DNA from: Actinomycetes bacterium | Lineage (GTDB): Bacteria; Actinomycetota; Thermoleophilia; Gaiellales; Gaiellaceae | Assembly (NCBI GenBank): GCA_026708005.1 | Contig: JAPOVR010000156.1 | Location: 1 to 64,000 of the forward strand | DNA: 64,000 bases | Direction: 5' to 3' | Shown: piece after piece, positions 16,597-25,536 of the stretch | How positions within the stretch are numbered: position 1 is the first letter of the stretch | Layout of the letters: each line of letters starts with the position of its first letter | Translations under genes and position numbers: made by a program | Notes under the pieces: generated by a model | Databases searched by the model: none | Told to the model about the DNA's origin: nothing | What the model saw: the letters and a program-made list of their open reading frames with translations, nothing else

Positions 16597-16708
16597 TATG
16601 GATTTCGCACGAGCCTATCACGGCAATCGGCAGCGCGCCCCGGGCGCGGAGCGCGCCGGACACGCATTCCCTACGGGTATCGCGCGGCCGAGCGTCTAGG
16701 CTTGGCAC

Positions 16709-17122
16709 GTGGCCGCACAGCGCGTGTCCGCGTGGCTTCCGGTCATCGCGTGGGCGGCGGTGATCTTTGCCCTCTCCTCGATTCCCGGCCTCAACACCGG
16801 CCTGGGAACCTGGGATCTCGTGCTGCGCAAGCTGGCCCACGCCGCTGAGGCCGCGATCCTCGCGGTGCTCGTCCGGCGGGCCACGCGCAGCGAGCCCATC
16901 GCTCTCGTCGTTTCCGCGCTTTACTTCGCAACCGACGAGCTTCACCAGTCCTTCGTCCCCGGACGGGTCGGGTCGATCACCGACTGGGCAATCGACCTCG
17001 GGGGCATCGTCATCGCTCTTGCCTGCCTGCGGGCGTGGCGCCAGCGATCCTCGGCACGGCTTCCCCGCAGGAGTACGCAGCCAAAGCGGCCCGCCTCCCT
17101 CAACCCGAGCCGAGAGCGATGA
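16709..17122 (+). CDS. VanZ-like family membrane protein
   Basis: This 137-aa protein starts with GTG and has four hydrophobic segments. VanZ-family hallmarks are WAAVIFALSSIPG, LRKLAHAAEAAILAVL and ATDELHQSFVPGRVGSITDW. Its cellular function is unknown; VanZ itself raises teicoplanin resistance in enterococci, but most homologues are not resistance genes. The stop overlaps the start of the next gene (ATGA), so the two are translated together. The promoter region is shared with the divergent cobalamin operon. Confidence 0.88.
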   Translation: MAAQRVSAWLPVIAWAAVIFALSSIPGLNTGLGTWDLVLRKLAHAAEAAILAVLVRRATRSEPIALVVSALYFATDELHQSFVPGRVGSITDWAIDLGGIVIALACLRAWRQRSSARLPRRSTQPKRPASLNPSRER

Positions 17123-17604
17123 GCGTGCGAGCTGTTGCAATCGACCTCGACAGCGTGCTCGGCGATACGCGGCGGCTGTGGATGGCGTTCCTCGAGCACG
17201 CCTCCCGCCGGTTCCACTCGATCGCGCCGCTCCAGCCCGACGCGCTTCCGAACGACCGCTCGCTTGCCGCCGAGCAGCTCGATGTCTGGGCAACGGCGGG
17301 GGTCGGGGACTGGCGGCGCCAGCTCCACCGCTTCGCCGAGGATCACGCCCCGGTGTACCTGCGTCCAGACGCCGGCGCGATGGCAGCGCTGCGAGCACTG
17401 CACGAGACCGGCGTGCGGATCGGTGTCTACACGGACGCACCACAGGAGCTCGCAACGGTGTGCCTGGCACAGCTCGGCGCCTCGCGCCGGATCGCCGAGC
17501 TCTGCGCCGGTGCCGATGCGCGCGCGCGCCTGCTTACCGCACTCGGGCCCGGGGCCTCGGTCGCAGCGAGCCGTGCGCAGCTCGACGCGCTCCTTCCTCG
17601 CTAG
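17119..17604 (+). CDS. HAD-like hydrolase, function unknown
   Basis: This 161-aa protein starts at an ATG overlapping the VanZ-gene stop. Motif I of the haloacid-dehalogenase fold is visible as VAIDLDSVLGDT near residues 4-15, and motif II as RIGVYTDAPQE near 105. The small size suggests a compact phosphatase-like domain with only a short helical cap. The usual motif III/IV lysine and acidic pair are not clear after residue 120, so activity is uncertain. It could act on a small phosphorylated metabolite, but no substrate can be named. Confidence 0.7.
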   Translation: MSVRAVAIDLDSVLGDTRRLWMAFLEHASRRFHSIAPLQPDALPNDRSLAAEQLDVWATAGVGDWRRQLHRFAEDHAPVYLRPDAGAMAALRALHETGVRIGVYTDAPQELATVCLAQLGASRRIAELCAGADARARLLTALGPGASVAASRAQLDALLPR

Positions 17605-17637
17605 CAGCCGCTACGAGCGCCCCGCACTGCGGAGGGC

Positions 17638-18210
17638 TCAATGAGCCATCCGCGCGTCTCGAGCCTCCAGAGCCGAGGAACGGTCGCCCACGAGCTCGCC
17701 GAGCACCAACCGGTCGCCCGCCGCCACGCCCCAGCGGGCAAAGGCACCCTGATTCACCTCGAGCGCATGACGGTAGGGAACCGACGGCCGATAGCGAGGA
17801 AACGGGGCTTCCCGGCATGGGTCGAGGTCGAGGATCTCCAGCACCGTGCCGCTCGCGTCCAGCAGCGCCACCGACAGCGGAATCGTGGTGCCCTCCATGT
17901 GGAACGCGAGTTGGACGTCCGCCTCATGGACGAAGAGCATGCCGGCGTCGGGAGGAAGCGTCGCCCGGCCCATGAGCCCTGTCCGGCGCGCCTCCGCCGT
18001 CTCGGCGACCTCGACCGTCAGCACGAGCGGGCCGTCGCGGCTCTCGATGCGTACCTCGGCCGTCTTCAGCGCCGCCCCCGGCTGCGATGCGCCCGAGCTG
18101 CCACAGCTCGTAAGCAGCGCGGCAGCGGCGAGCGCAGCGGCCAGACCCGCTGCCCTGAGCAGAGGCGCGGGGAGGCGCGCTCCAAGCCTCTGGTTACGAT
18201 GGAGCCGCAT
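17638..18210 (-). CDS. DUF192 lipoprotein
   Basis: This 190-aa protein has a lipoprotein signal peptide (ALLTSCGSS, Cys near 36) and a DUF192 domain at about 55-170. Visible motifs are RRTGLMGRATLPPDAGMLFV, FHMEGTTIPLSVALLDASG and ALEVNQGAFARWGV. DUF192 proteins are small exported beta-barrel-like domains of unknown function. The start codon at 18210 overlaps that of the divergent small gene at 18209, leaving no room for separate promoters. One of the two starts may therefore be misplaced, but no later start here would keep the signal peptide. Confidence 0.85.
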   Translation of the reverse strand: MRLHRNQRLGARLPAPLLRAAGLAAALAAAALLTSCGSSGASQPGAALKTAEVRIESRDGPLVLTVEVAETAEARRTGLMGRATLPPDAGMLFVHEADVQLAFHMEGTTIPLSVALLDASGTVLEILDLDPCREAPFPRYRPSVPYRHALEVNQGAFARWGVAAGDRLVLGELVGDRSSALEARDARMAH

Positions 18211-18433
18211 GGATCAGCGAAAACCCCTCGACGATCGGCAGCTCGATGCAATCCTCGAGCGGCTCGATCGGATCGCCGAGGAGCTGAGCACGCTCAACAA
18301 GCAGCTCGACTCGGCCGACGGCATGCAGCGGGTGGCCCACGAGCTGAGATCGCTGAGCGAGAGCCTGCAGACGCTTGCCTACGCGGCCCTCGGCCAGTCG
18401 GCCGGCCCGCAAGTTCGGCGGCGCAGCGCCTAG
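18209..18433 (+). CDS. Small coiled-coil protein, unknown function
   Basis: This 74-aa frame is mostly helical with heptad-like hydrophobic spacing: QLDAILERLDRIAEELSTLN followed by RVAHELRSLSESLQTLAYAA. The composition is protein-like, unlike random frames nearby. I do not recognise a family. It would form a short coiled coil and may dimerise. It overlaps the start of the divergent DUF192 gene by two bases, so it is either expressed from a promoter inside that gene or starts at a later methionine. Confidence 0.5.
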   Translation: MDQRKPLDDRQLDAILERLDRIAEELSTLNKQLDSADGMQRVAHELRSLSESLQTLAYAALGQSAGPQVRRRSA

Positions 18434-18454
18434 CTCAGGCACAGCCCGCTGCGT

Positions 18455-20572
18455 CTACACCTCGTCGGGAGCGGCAGCACCCACAGCGGCCAACCCGTGG
18501 GCGCGCCTCCCCACCCTGAGCGGCTCGATCTCCACGCGGTTGTCATGGAAGGTCGGTGAGCCGCCCATGTCGGCGTCGCGCTGAGGCGTGGTGGCGTTGG
18601 CGTTGAAGCCACCGGGCAGCAGCTTGGCCCAGTGTGACTTGTAGAGGAACGCAACGCCGGGCGCCGCGGCATCATCGACGGTGACGACCGCCTCGAAGGA
18701 GCCGCGGTCGTTGCGCACGACGATCGCCTCCCCCTCTTCGAGCGATCGCACAGCAGCGTCGTCTGGGTGGACATGCACAGTGAGCGGCCCCGCCTTGCGA
18801 AGGTGCCATGGCGTCGAGGCAAACGTCGAGTTGAGGAAGAACCGACTGGCCGGGCAGAGGAGAACGAGCGGGTAGCGCTCGGCGAGCTCGCTGTCGACGA
18901 CCTCGTACGGCGGCACGTAGCCAACGAGCGGGTCGAGCCCGAGGCTGGCCAGCCCGTCGCTGCGCAGCTCCACCTTCCCCGAAGGTGACGGAAACCCTCC
19001 GTCGGCGAACGGCGCCGTGCCGGCCGGGTAGTCGACTGTGCGCTGCCAGCCGCGCTCCCGCAGCGTCTCGAGCGTAATGCCGGCGGCACGGCAGCCGTCG
19101 GTGTCGAGCAGCTGTCGCGCGATGTCTAGATCGGAGTCGAAGAACCGTGGGTGGTCAAGGCCAAGCGCCCGGGCCAGCCGGCGGAAGATCTCGGTGTTCG
19201 GAAGACACTCCCCGGGCGGGGCGACCGCGGGCTCGTTCCACGTCATGTAGAGGTGGCCGTAGGCCGTGTGGAGGTCGATGTGCTCAGGCTGCATGGTGGC
19301 GGGAAGCACGACGTCGGCGAAGTCGGCCGTGTCGGTCAGCCGGTGCTCGAGCACGACCGTGCACAGATCATCCCGGGCAAGGCCCTCATGCACCTGACGC
19401 TGAGCGGGATTCGACGCTCCGGGGTTCGCATTGAAGACGACGAGCGCTCGCACGGGCGGGTCATCGACGGTCAGGAGGGCCTCGCCGAGCCTCGACATGT
19501 TGATCGTCCGGGCCTGCCGGCGCGGCAGGTCGGACGGGTAGACGGTCTCCGTCGTGGCGACCGGGAAGTGGTCGCTCACGTTGCCCGCGACCCCGCCACC
19601 GACGTGGCGCCAGTCGCCGGTCACGGCCGAGATCGCCGAGATCGCGCGGACCGCCGCGCCGGCGCCACCGTGGCGCTGGAGGCCAAGGCCCATGCGGATC
19701 GCCGCCGGTCGCGTTGCCGCCAACCGTTGTCCAAGGCCCTCGAGCTGGGCGAGCGAGACCCCACACTCCTCGGCCGCACGAGCGGGCGGCCACTCGCGCA
19801 GGCGAGCCTCCAGCTCTGGCCAGCCCACCGCGTGCCGCTCGAGCCAGTCGCGGTCGGCGGCGCCCGCATCGAGAACAGCCCGCATCAACCCCAGGGCCAG
19901 CGCTCCGTCCGTTCCAGGGCGCAGCTTGACGTGCTCGTCAGAGTGATCGGCGGTTGCCGTGCGCAGCGGGTCGATGGTGACGATATGCCCCCCCGCCTCC
20001 CTGGCGGCGAGGATGAAGCGCCACTGGTGAACGTTGGAGTAGAGGAGGTTGCCGCCCCAGATCAGCACCAGCCGTGCGTAGGCAATATCCTCGGGATCGA
20101 GCCCGACCTTCGCGCCGTGAATCGCGGTCAGGGCAGCCGTGGAGGCGGCTGAGCAGATCGTCGTCCCGAGCTTGGAGGCCCCGAGGGCCGCGAAGAGGCG
20201 CGGACCGAGCGTCCACCCCTGCACCTGGCCCATCGTTCCCGCGTAGTAGTACGGCAGCACCGACTCGGGCCCGTCCTCGTCGATGGCCCGCTGGATGCCG
20301 CGCGCAGCGAGCTCGATTGCCTCCTCCCACGAGATGCGCTCGAACTGCCCGGCGCCCTTCGCACCAACGCGCCTCAGGGGATGGAGCAGCCGATCGGGCG
20401 CGTAGAGCGCATCGAGATAGCGGTTGACCTTGCCGCACAGCGCTCCGCGGGTGAACGGATGCTCACGATCGCCGCGCAGCGAGACGGCCCGCCCCAAGGC
20501 ATCAACCTCGATGTGCCAGGCGCACGTGTCAGGGCAGTCAAGCGGGCAGGCTCCAGCGACAGACCGGCTCAC
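18455..20572 (-). CDS. Molybdopterin-dependent oxidoreductase with [4Fe-4S] cluster
   Basis: This 705-aa protein belongs to the DMSO-reductase superfamily. Near the N terminus CPLDCPDTC and the later GALCGK supply four cysteines for a [4Fe-4S] cluster. The bis-MGD-binding domains follow (YYAGTMGQVQGW, LIWGGNLLYSNVHQW), and the C-terminal molydopterin-binding domain carries SRFFLNSTFAS and LYKSHWAKLLPGGFN. There is no Tat signal, so it is probably cytoplasmic. I start at the GTG at 20572; 28 upstream codons are arginine-rich without family match. It stands alone with no electron-transfer subunit beside it, so donor and substrate are unknown. Confidence 0.88.
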   Translation of the reverse strand: MSRSVAGACPLDCPDTCAWHIEVDALGRAVSLRGDREHPFTRGALCGKVNRYLDALYAPDRLLHPLRRVGAKGAGQFERISWEEAIELAARGIQRAIDEDGPESVLPYYYAGTMGQVQGWTLGPRLFAALGASKLGTTICSAASTAALTAIHGAKVGLDPEDIAYARLVLIWGGNLLYSNVHQWRFILAAREAGGHIVTIDPLRTATADHSDEHVKLRPGTDGALALGLMRAVLDAGAADRDWLERHAVGWPELEARLREWPPARAAEECGVSLAQLEGLGQRLAATRPAAIRMGLGLQRHGGAGAAVRAISAISAVTGDWRHVGGGVAGNVSDHFPVATTETVYPSDLPRRQARTINMSRLGEALLTVDDPPVRALVVFNANPGASNPAQRQVHEGLARDDLCTVVLEHRLTDTADFADVVLPATMQPEHIDLHTAYGHLYMTWNEPAVAPPGECLPNTEIFRRLARALGLDHPRFFDSDLDIARQLLDTDGCRAAGITLETLRERGWQRTVDYPAGTAPFADGGFPSPSGKVELRSDGLASLGLDPLVGYVPPYEVVDSELAERYPLVLLCPASRFFLNSTFASTPWHLRKAGPLTVHVHPDDAAVRSLEEGEAIVVRNDRGSFEAVVTVDDAAAPGVAFLYKSHWAKLLPGGFNANATTPQRDADMGGSPTFHDNRVEIEPLRVGRRAHGLAAVGAAAPDEV

Positions 20573-20692
20573 CTGGCCGACCGTAGCAGAACCGCCGCGA
20601 CAACCGGCGCTGCCGTGCCGCCGCGCCACCTTGGCCGGGAGGTGCGCCGGGGCCACGGCACACCGTATACCACCCGCGTTAGAGCGAGCCGC

Positions 20693-22726
20693 CTAGCCGT
20701 GAATCGCGATGACGAGAGGCACCATCAGAATCGCGACGACGTTGGCGATCTTGATCATCGGGTTGATCGCAGGGCCCGCGGTGTCCTTGTAGGGATCGCC
20801 GACCGTGTCGCCCGTCACGGCGGCTGCGTGAGCCTCCGAGCCCTTACCGCCGAAAAGCCCGTCTTCGATCAGCTTCTTCGCGTTGTCCCAGGCGCCGCCG
20901 CCTGCGGTCATGGCGATGGCGAGGAAGATGCCCGTCACGATCGTTCCAATCAGCAGCCCGCCCAACATCTGCGGCTTGATCATCGCAACGATGATGGGAA
21001 CGAGCACAGGGATCGCGCTCGGCAGGACCATGTTGCGGATGGCCTGGCGCGTGACGATGTCGACCGTCGTCCCGTATTCGGGCCGCTCTGTTCGGTCCAT
21101 GATCCCCGGGCGCTCGCGGAACTGGCGCCGCACCTCCTCGACAACCATGCCGCCCACGCGCCCCACTGCCTGCATGGCTAACGCCGAGAACAGGAACGGC
21201 ATGAGACCGCCGATGAACAGCCCAGCGATGACCCAGGCGTCCTCGAGCGCGTAGGCAACCTCCAGACCCATCTCGGCAAGCTGGCTGGTGAACCCGTCGA
21301 AGAGGATGAGCGCCGCGAGACCGGCCGAGCCGATCGCGTACCCCTTCGTGACGGCCTTCGTCGTGTTCCCGACCGCGTCGAGCGGGTCGGTGACGCCCCG
21401 CACCGACTCGTCGAGATCGGCCATCTCGGCGATCCCGCCCGCGTTATCGGTGACGGGACCGTAGGCGTCGAGCGCGACGATCATGCCCGTCATCGCCAGC
21501 TGCGCCATCACCGCGACGCCGATCCCGTACAGGCCGGCCAGCTCGTAGGCTGCGACAACCGCTGCCGCGATGACGATGACCGGCAGCGCGGTTGCCTGCA
21601 TGCCCGTTGCTAGACCCGCGATGATGTTGGTCGCGTGGCCGGTCGTTGACGCCTTCGCGATGTTCTTCGTCGGCGGCCAGCGAGTGCCGGTGTAGTACTC
21701 GGTCAAGAGCACGAGCGCGAAGGTCACGCCCAGGCCGATCAGCGCTGCGCCATAGAGCTCCCAGAAGGCGAACTCGATGTGGTCGAAGGCCATCGTGACC
21801 GGGATGAAGCCGGCCGCCGCGAGCACCGTCGACACGACGACGCCCTTGTACAGCGCGGCCATGATGCTCTGACCCTCGGTGGCCCGGACGAACAACGTGC
21901 CGATGACCGACGCGACGATCGCGACGCCGCCGATCGCCAGCGGGAAGATGACGATCTCCTCGGCGACGTTGAGCACGCCGATGAACATCACGGCAACGGC
22001 TGTCACCGCGTAGGTCTCAAACAGGTCAGCGGCCATGCCAGCGCAGTCGCCGACATTGTCGCCGACGTTGTCGGCGATGACGGCGGGGTTGCGGGGATCA
22101 TCCTCGGGAATTCCCGCCTCGACCTTGCCGACGAGGTCGGCGCCGACGTCTGCAGCCTTCGTGAAGATGCCGCCGCCGAGACGCGCGAACACCGAGATCA
22201 ACGAGCCTCCGAAGGCGAGCCCGATCAGAGCCTCGGTGGCATCGCGCGCAGACTGGTCGAACCAGCTCGTCAGGATGCCGTAGTAGGCAGCGACGCCGAA
22301 GAGACCCAGGCCCACGACCATGAGGCCGGTGACCGCGCCCGCGCCGAAGGCGACGCGCAACCCGGGTGCGATGCCCCCTTTGGCCGCCTCGGCGGTGCGG
22401 GTGTTCGAGCGCACCGCGACGTTCATTCCGATGAACCCAGCCCCGGCGGACAGAGCCGCGCCGATCAGGAAGCCCACGGCCACGCCCCAGCCGAGGTCGT
22501 TCCAGAAGCCGATGCCGAGGAAGAGGAGCACGGAAACGCCCGCGATGGTGATGTACTGGCGGCGCAGGTACGCAGACGCACCCTCCTGGATGGCCCGGGC
22601 GATGTCGCGCATGCGTTCTGTGCCCGCAGGCAGGCGCAGGAGCCAGACGGTCAGCCCCGCCGCCCAAGCAATACCAAAGCCCGCGCATAAGAGGGCGAAG
22701 AGGACGCTGTGATCTCTGAAGAACAT
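20693..22726 (-). CDS. hppA: Proton-translocating membrane pyrophosphatase
   Basis: This 677-aa enzyme has about 16 transmembrane helices and couples hydrolysis of pyrophosphate to proton export. The catalytic loop has [20 protein letters not shown] and [19 protein letters not shown]; the later [16 protein letters not shown] contains the lysine that marks K+-independent enzymes (K+-dependent forms have alanine there). ATYPICAL regions are not seen and the length is normal. The gene is a single transcription unit with a 244-base divergent spacer upstream. It would recover energy from biosynthetic pyrophosphate. Confidence 0.96.
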   Translation of the reverse strand: MFFRDHSVLFALLCAGFGIAWAAGLTVWLLRLPAGTERMRDIARAIQEGASAYLRRQYITIAGVSVLLFLGIGFWNDLGWGVAVGFLIGAALSAGAGFIGMNVAVRSNTRTAEAAKGGIAPGLRVAFGAGAVTGLMVVGLGLFGVAAYYGILTSWFDQSARDATEALIGLAFGGSLISVFARLGGGIFTKAADVGADLVGKVEAGIPEDDPRNPAVIADNVGDNVGDCAGMAADLFETYAVTAVAVMFIGVLNVAEEIVIFPLAIGGVAIVASVIGTLFVRATEGQSIMAALYKGVVVSTVLAAAGFIPVTMAFDHIEFAFWELYGAALIGLGVTFALVLLTEYYTGTRWPPTKNIAKASTTGHATNIIAGLATGMQATALPVIVIAAAVVAAYELAGLYGIGVAVMAQLAMTGMIVALDAYGPVTDNAGGIAEMADLDESVRGVTDPLDAVGNTTKAVTKGYAIGSAGLAALILFDGFTSQLAEMGLEVAYALEDAWVIAGLFIGGLMPFLFSALAMQAVGRVGGMVVEEVRRQFRERPGIMDRTERPEYGTTVDIVTRQAIRNMVLPSAIPVLVPIIVAMIKPQMLGGLLIGTIVTGIFLAIAMTAGGGAWDNAKKLIEDGLFGGKGSEAHAAAVTGDTVGDPYKDTAGPAINPMIKIANVVAILMVPLVIAIHG

Positions 22727-22970
22727 GGTCAGGCTCCCAGATTTCTCACGAGGTTGCTACCGACTTGGCCGCTCCATGCAACGATCACGGTTTCTGAGCC
22801 GAGGCACAACGGCCGCGAGTTTTATCACAATCTCCAGACGCGAGGTCGGAGGTGCCGGTGATCTCCGCGCCCGAGTCGCCCGCCTCGAGTAACGACCGGA
22901 CCGAGCCCGCGGAACGGCACCCAACGACCCCGACCGCACGGCCAAGCCCCCTCTCCTGTAATTTCCGAAT

Positions 22971-24242
22971 ATGTACTCGCGGCTCACACTGGCGTTCATC
23001 CTCGTCGCGGGTCTCGCCGTCGCCCTCGCTCTCGTCTTTATCCTCACCACCCGCGAAAGTGACTCGCCGCCGGCGGTTGTGCAGGAAGGCGGCTCCAGGA
23101 CCGAGACAGGGGGAACGACCGAGACAGCCGGGACGGCGCAGGTGCCACTGCCGGGCACAGCCGGACCCGACCAAGCCGACGAGCCTGAGACCGCCCCCGC
23201 GCCCGCCGGGGAGCCAGGCGTCGACGAGCCGGCTCCAGAGGGTCTCGCCGGCGAGGTGGACGGAGAGGTGAGGCTGCGCAGTGCCTCGAGCGAGGGCCGC
23301 GAGTACGACCCGTCCTGCATCAATAGAGTCCAACACGAGTACGACTGCTACGAGGTATATCTCCTCAGCATTCTCAAGGCGGGCGGCGGCACCGTCGCGT
23401 TGCAGGAGCTCCAGCGGCTCTCGGACGAGAACAGCTTCGTCCGCTCCGAGTGTCATCCGCTCACCCACTCGATCGGCCGCGCGGCGTGGGAGCAATACGG
23501 CTCCTACCAGGCCGCCGTTACGTACGAGGACGGCACGTGCTGGTCGGGGTACACCCACGGCGTCCTCGAGCGGCTCCTCTTCAAGTTCTCTGACGACGAT
23601 CTCATCGTCGAGATCAACAACGTGTGCGAGGAAGATCCTGTTCGCGGCTATGACTTCGACTATTACAACTGCGTCCACGGTCTGGGCCATGGCGTCAGCT
23701 GGCGGTTCGACAACGGCGTGTTCGAGGCTCTCCCGTTCTGCGATGCCCTCGAGGGCAACTGGGAGAAGCGGTCCTGCTACAGCGGGGTCTTCATGCAGAA
23801 CATCGTGGTCGATGGCGAGTTCCACAAGTCGCGGGAGCTCCGGTCAGACGAGCCGATGTACCCATGCACGGTCGTCGAGAAGAAGTACAAGCACACCTGC
23901 TACCTTATGCAGACGTCGTACGCTCTCCGGGTCGTCGACTACGACTACGCGAAGGGCTTCGAGCTGTGTGACACCGAGGCCGACCCCGGCTACGAGGCGA
24001 TCTGCTACCGCAGCATGGGCCGTGACATCAGCGGCAACAGCCACCGCGACCCCGAGCGCGTTGTCGAGCTCTGCAGCCTCGGGCGTCCCGACCGCCAGGG
24101 CGCCTGCTACGCCGGCGCCGCGAAGAACGCGGTCTTCAACGACCACGGGGTCGAGAAGGCCGACGCGCTCTGCGCGATCGTGCCTGAGCCGTACGTCGCC
24201 GACTGCGAGCAGGCCCGCGAAGAGGCGGCCCGCACCCTGTAG
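22971..24242 (+). CDS. Membrane-anchored, exported cysteine-rich repeat protein of unknown function
   Basis: This 423-aa protein starts with an N-terminal membrane anchor or signal (residues 7-27), then a Thr/Pro/Glu-rich linker to about 100. The outer domain has about 16 cysteines. They recur in a pattern of Cys, 10-20 residues, then Cys-aromatic: FELCDTEADPGYEAICYRSM, VELCSLGRPDRQGACYAG, CSYSGVF-like and TCYLMQTSY. Histidine motifs SECHPLTHSIGR and NCVHGLGHGV stand near the start of the domain. I do not know the family. The spacing suggests helical hairpins each closed by a disulfide, with a possible metal or haem site at the histidines. It is a single gene facing hppA. Confidence 0.8.
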   Translation: MYSRLTLAFILVAGLAVALALVFILTTRESDSPPAVVQEGGSRTETGGTTETAGTAQVPLPGTAGPDQADEPETAPAPAGEPGVDEPAPEGLAGEVDGEVRLRSASSEGREYDPSCINRVQHEYDCYEVYLLSILKAGGGTVALQELQRLSDENSFVRSECHPLTHSIGRAAWEQYGSYQAAVTYEDGTCWSGYTHGVLERLLFKFSDDDLIVEINNVCEEDPVRGYDFDYYNCVHGLGHGVSWRFDNGVFEALPFCDALEGNWEKRSCYSGVFMQNIVVDGEFHKSRELRSDEPMYPCTVVEKKYKHTCYLMQTSYALRVVDYDYAKGFELCDTEADPGYEAICYRSMGRDISGNSHRDPERVVELCSLGRPDRQGACYAGAAKNAVFNDHGVEKADALCAIVPEPYVADCEQAREEAARTL

Positions 24243-24299
24243 GGGCTCGTCGCACGACGGCGGGGCGACGACCAGGGCGCCAGCCCGTGCTCGCGGCGC

Positions 24300-25094
24300 T
24301 CAGCGGGCAGTCGCGAGCGCCGTGGCGCAGGCGCAGAGGCGCGGAGTCGCCGCAGCGCTCGGGATCGCGGCCATGAGCAGTGCACGCAGGCGCTCGATGT
24401 TCTGCGCGAACACCGCGTGGACGCTCTCGTAGGAGGCCGCGGGCGAGCCCTCGACGCCGACGTCGTAGTCGGTGACCACCGAGACGGTCGCGTAGCAGAG
24501 CTCGAGCTCGCGCGCGAGGTAGCCCTCTGGGTAGGCGGTCATGTTGATGACATCCCAGCCCATCGACTGGAACCAGCGCGACTCGGCGCGCGTCGAGAAA
24601 CGCGGCCCCTGGATGACCACAACCGTTCCGCCGTCGCGCACCGGGATGTCGAGCCCGCGCGCTGCCTCGACGAGCGAGCGGCGGAGATCGGCGCAGTAGG
24701 GGTCAGCGGCCGACACGTGCGTGACGGGCGCGTCGTCGCAGAACGTGTCGGCGCGTCCGCTCGTGCGATCGACGAACTGGTCGCAGACGACGAACTCGCC
24801 GAGCGCGAGATCTGCTCGAAGAGAGCCGCACGCGTTCGGGCCGATGATGCGCTGCACGCCGAGCTCACGCATTGTCCAGATGTTCGCGCGGTATGGGATT
24901 CGATGCGGCGCCAGCTCGTGAACCCGGCCGTGACGCGGGATGAACGCGACCCGCACCTCTCCGATACTCCCGACCGCAGGCGGCGCCGAGGGCGGCCCGT
25001 AGGGCGTCTCCACCTCGACCTCCTCGACGTCATCGACAAACTCGTAGAAGCCCGAGCCGCCGAGGACACCCACATCAGCTCGGGTTGCTCTCAC
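24300..25094 (-). CDS. 5'-methylthioadenosine phosphorylase-type nucleoside phosphorylase
   Basis: This 264-aa enzyme splits methylthioadenosine (or a related nucleoside) with phosphate in the methionine-salvage route. Family motifs are GVLGGSGFYEF at the start, IPRHGRVHELAPHRIPYRAN, VVVIQGPRFSTRAES and INMTAYPEGYLARE. VSVVTDYDVG supplies the aspartates that favour 6-aminopurines, so MTAP is more likely than methylthioinosine or guanosine phosphorylase. I choose the GTG at 25094, overlapping the previous gene by 20 bases; a longer frame upstream is an Arg/Pro-rich shadow of that gene. GTG at 25073 is possible too. Confidence 0.88.
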   Translation of the reverse strand: MRATRADVGVLGGSGFYEFVDDVEEVEVETPYGPPSAPPAVGSIGEVRVAFIPRHGRVHELAPHRIPYRANIWTMRELGVQRIIGPNACGSLRADLALGEFVVCDQFVDRTSGRADTFCDDAPVTHVSAADPYCADLRRSLVEAARGLDIPVRDGGTVVVIQGPRFSTRAESRWFQSMGWDVINMTAYPEGYLARELELCYATVSVVTDYDVGVEGSPAASYESVHAVFAQNIERLRALLMAAIPSAAATPRLCACATALATAR

Positions 25095-25536
25095 CAGTCT
25101 TGCCCGGGGCGGCCTCGCTCTCGGCGGCTTCGCCCGTGGCGGCTTCACCCGCAGCGGCTTCGTCCGATGCCGCATCCTCAGCCGGGCTGGGCTCCCCCTG
25201 CGCGCCGCTCGTCTCGGCCGGCTTAGTGTCAGCCGGCTTCGTCGACGACGCACCCGCGTAGGCGAGCTTGAGGCTCGAGACCGACGCGCGGAAGTCGCTG
25301 ACCAGCTGATCGGGGACGAACCGCTCGAGGACCGGTGTCAGTGCGTCCATCGACTCGATGGCAAGGCGCACTTGGTCGAGGTCTCGGTCCTCGGTAGTCT
25401 CCGGGGTCATGCCGAGGCGCCGGTACCCGACCTGCGAGATTGTCAGCAGCGACTGAACGAGCACGTCCTCGACCCGGAGCTTGCGCATCTCTTCCGCGAG
25501 CTCGCGAGCAAGCTGTTCGTCGTCGAGCTCAGCCAT
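25075..25536 (-). CDS. DUF1844-like protein
   Basis: This 153-aa protein has a helical N-terminal 95 residues that resemble DUF1844: VEDVLVQSLLTISQVGYRRL, DLDQVRLAIESMDALTPVLE and SDFRASVSSLKLAYAG. The last 55 residues are an Ala/Glu/Pro-rich tail that is probably disordered. DUF1844 has no known biochemical role and is often encoded near translation or metabolism genes. It overlaps the ligase gene upstream by 8 bases and the phosphorylase gene downstream. Confidence 0.75.
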   Translation of the reverse strand: MAELDDEQLARELAEEMRKLRVEDVLVQSLLTISQVGYRRLGMTPETTEDRDLDQVRLAIESMDALTPVLERFVPDQLVSDFRASVSSLKLAYAGASSTKPADTKPAETSGAQGEPSPAEDAASDEAAAGEAATGEAAESEAAPGKTGESNPS

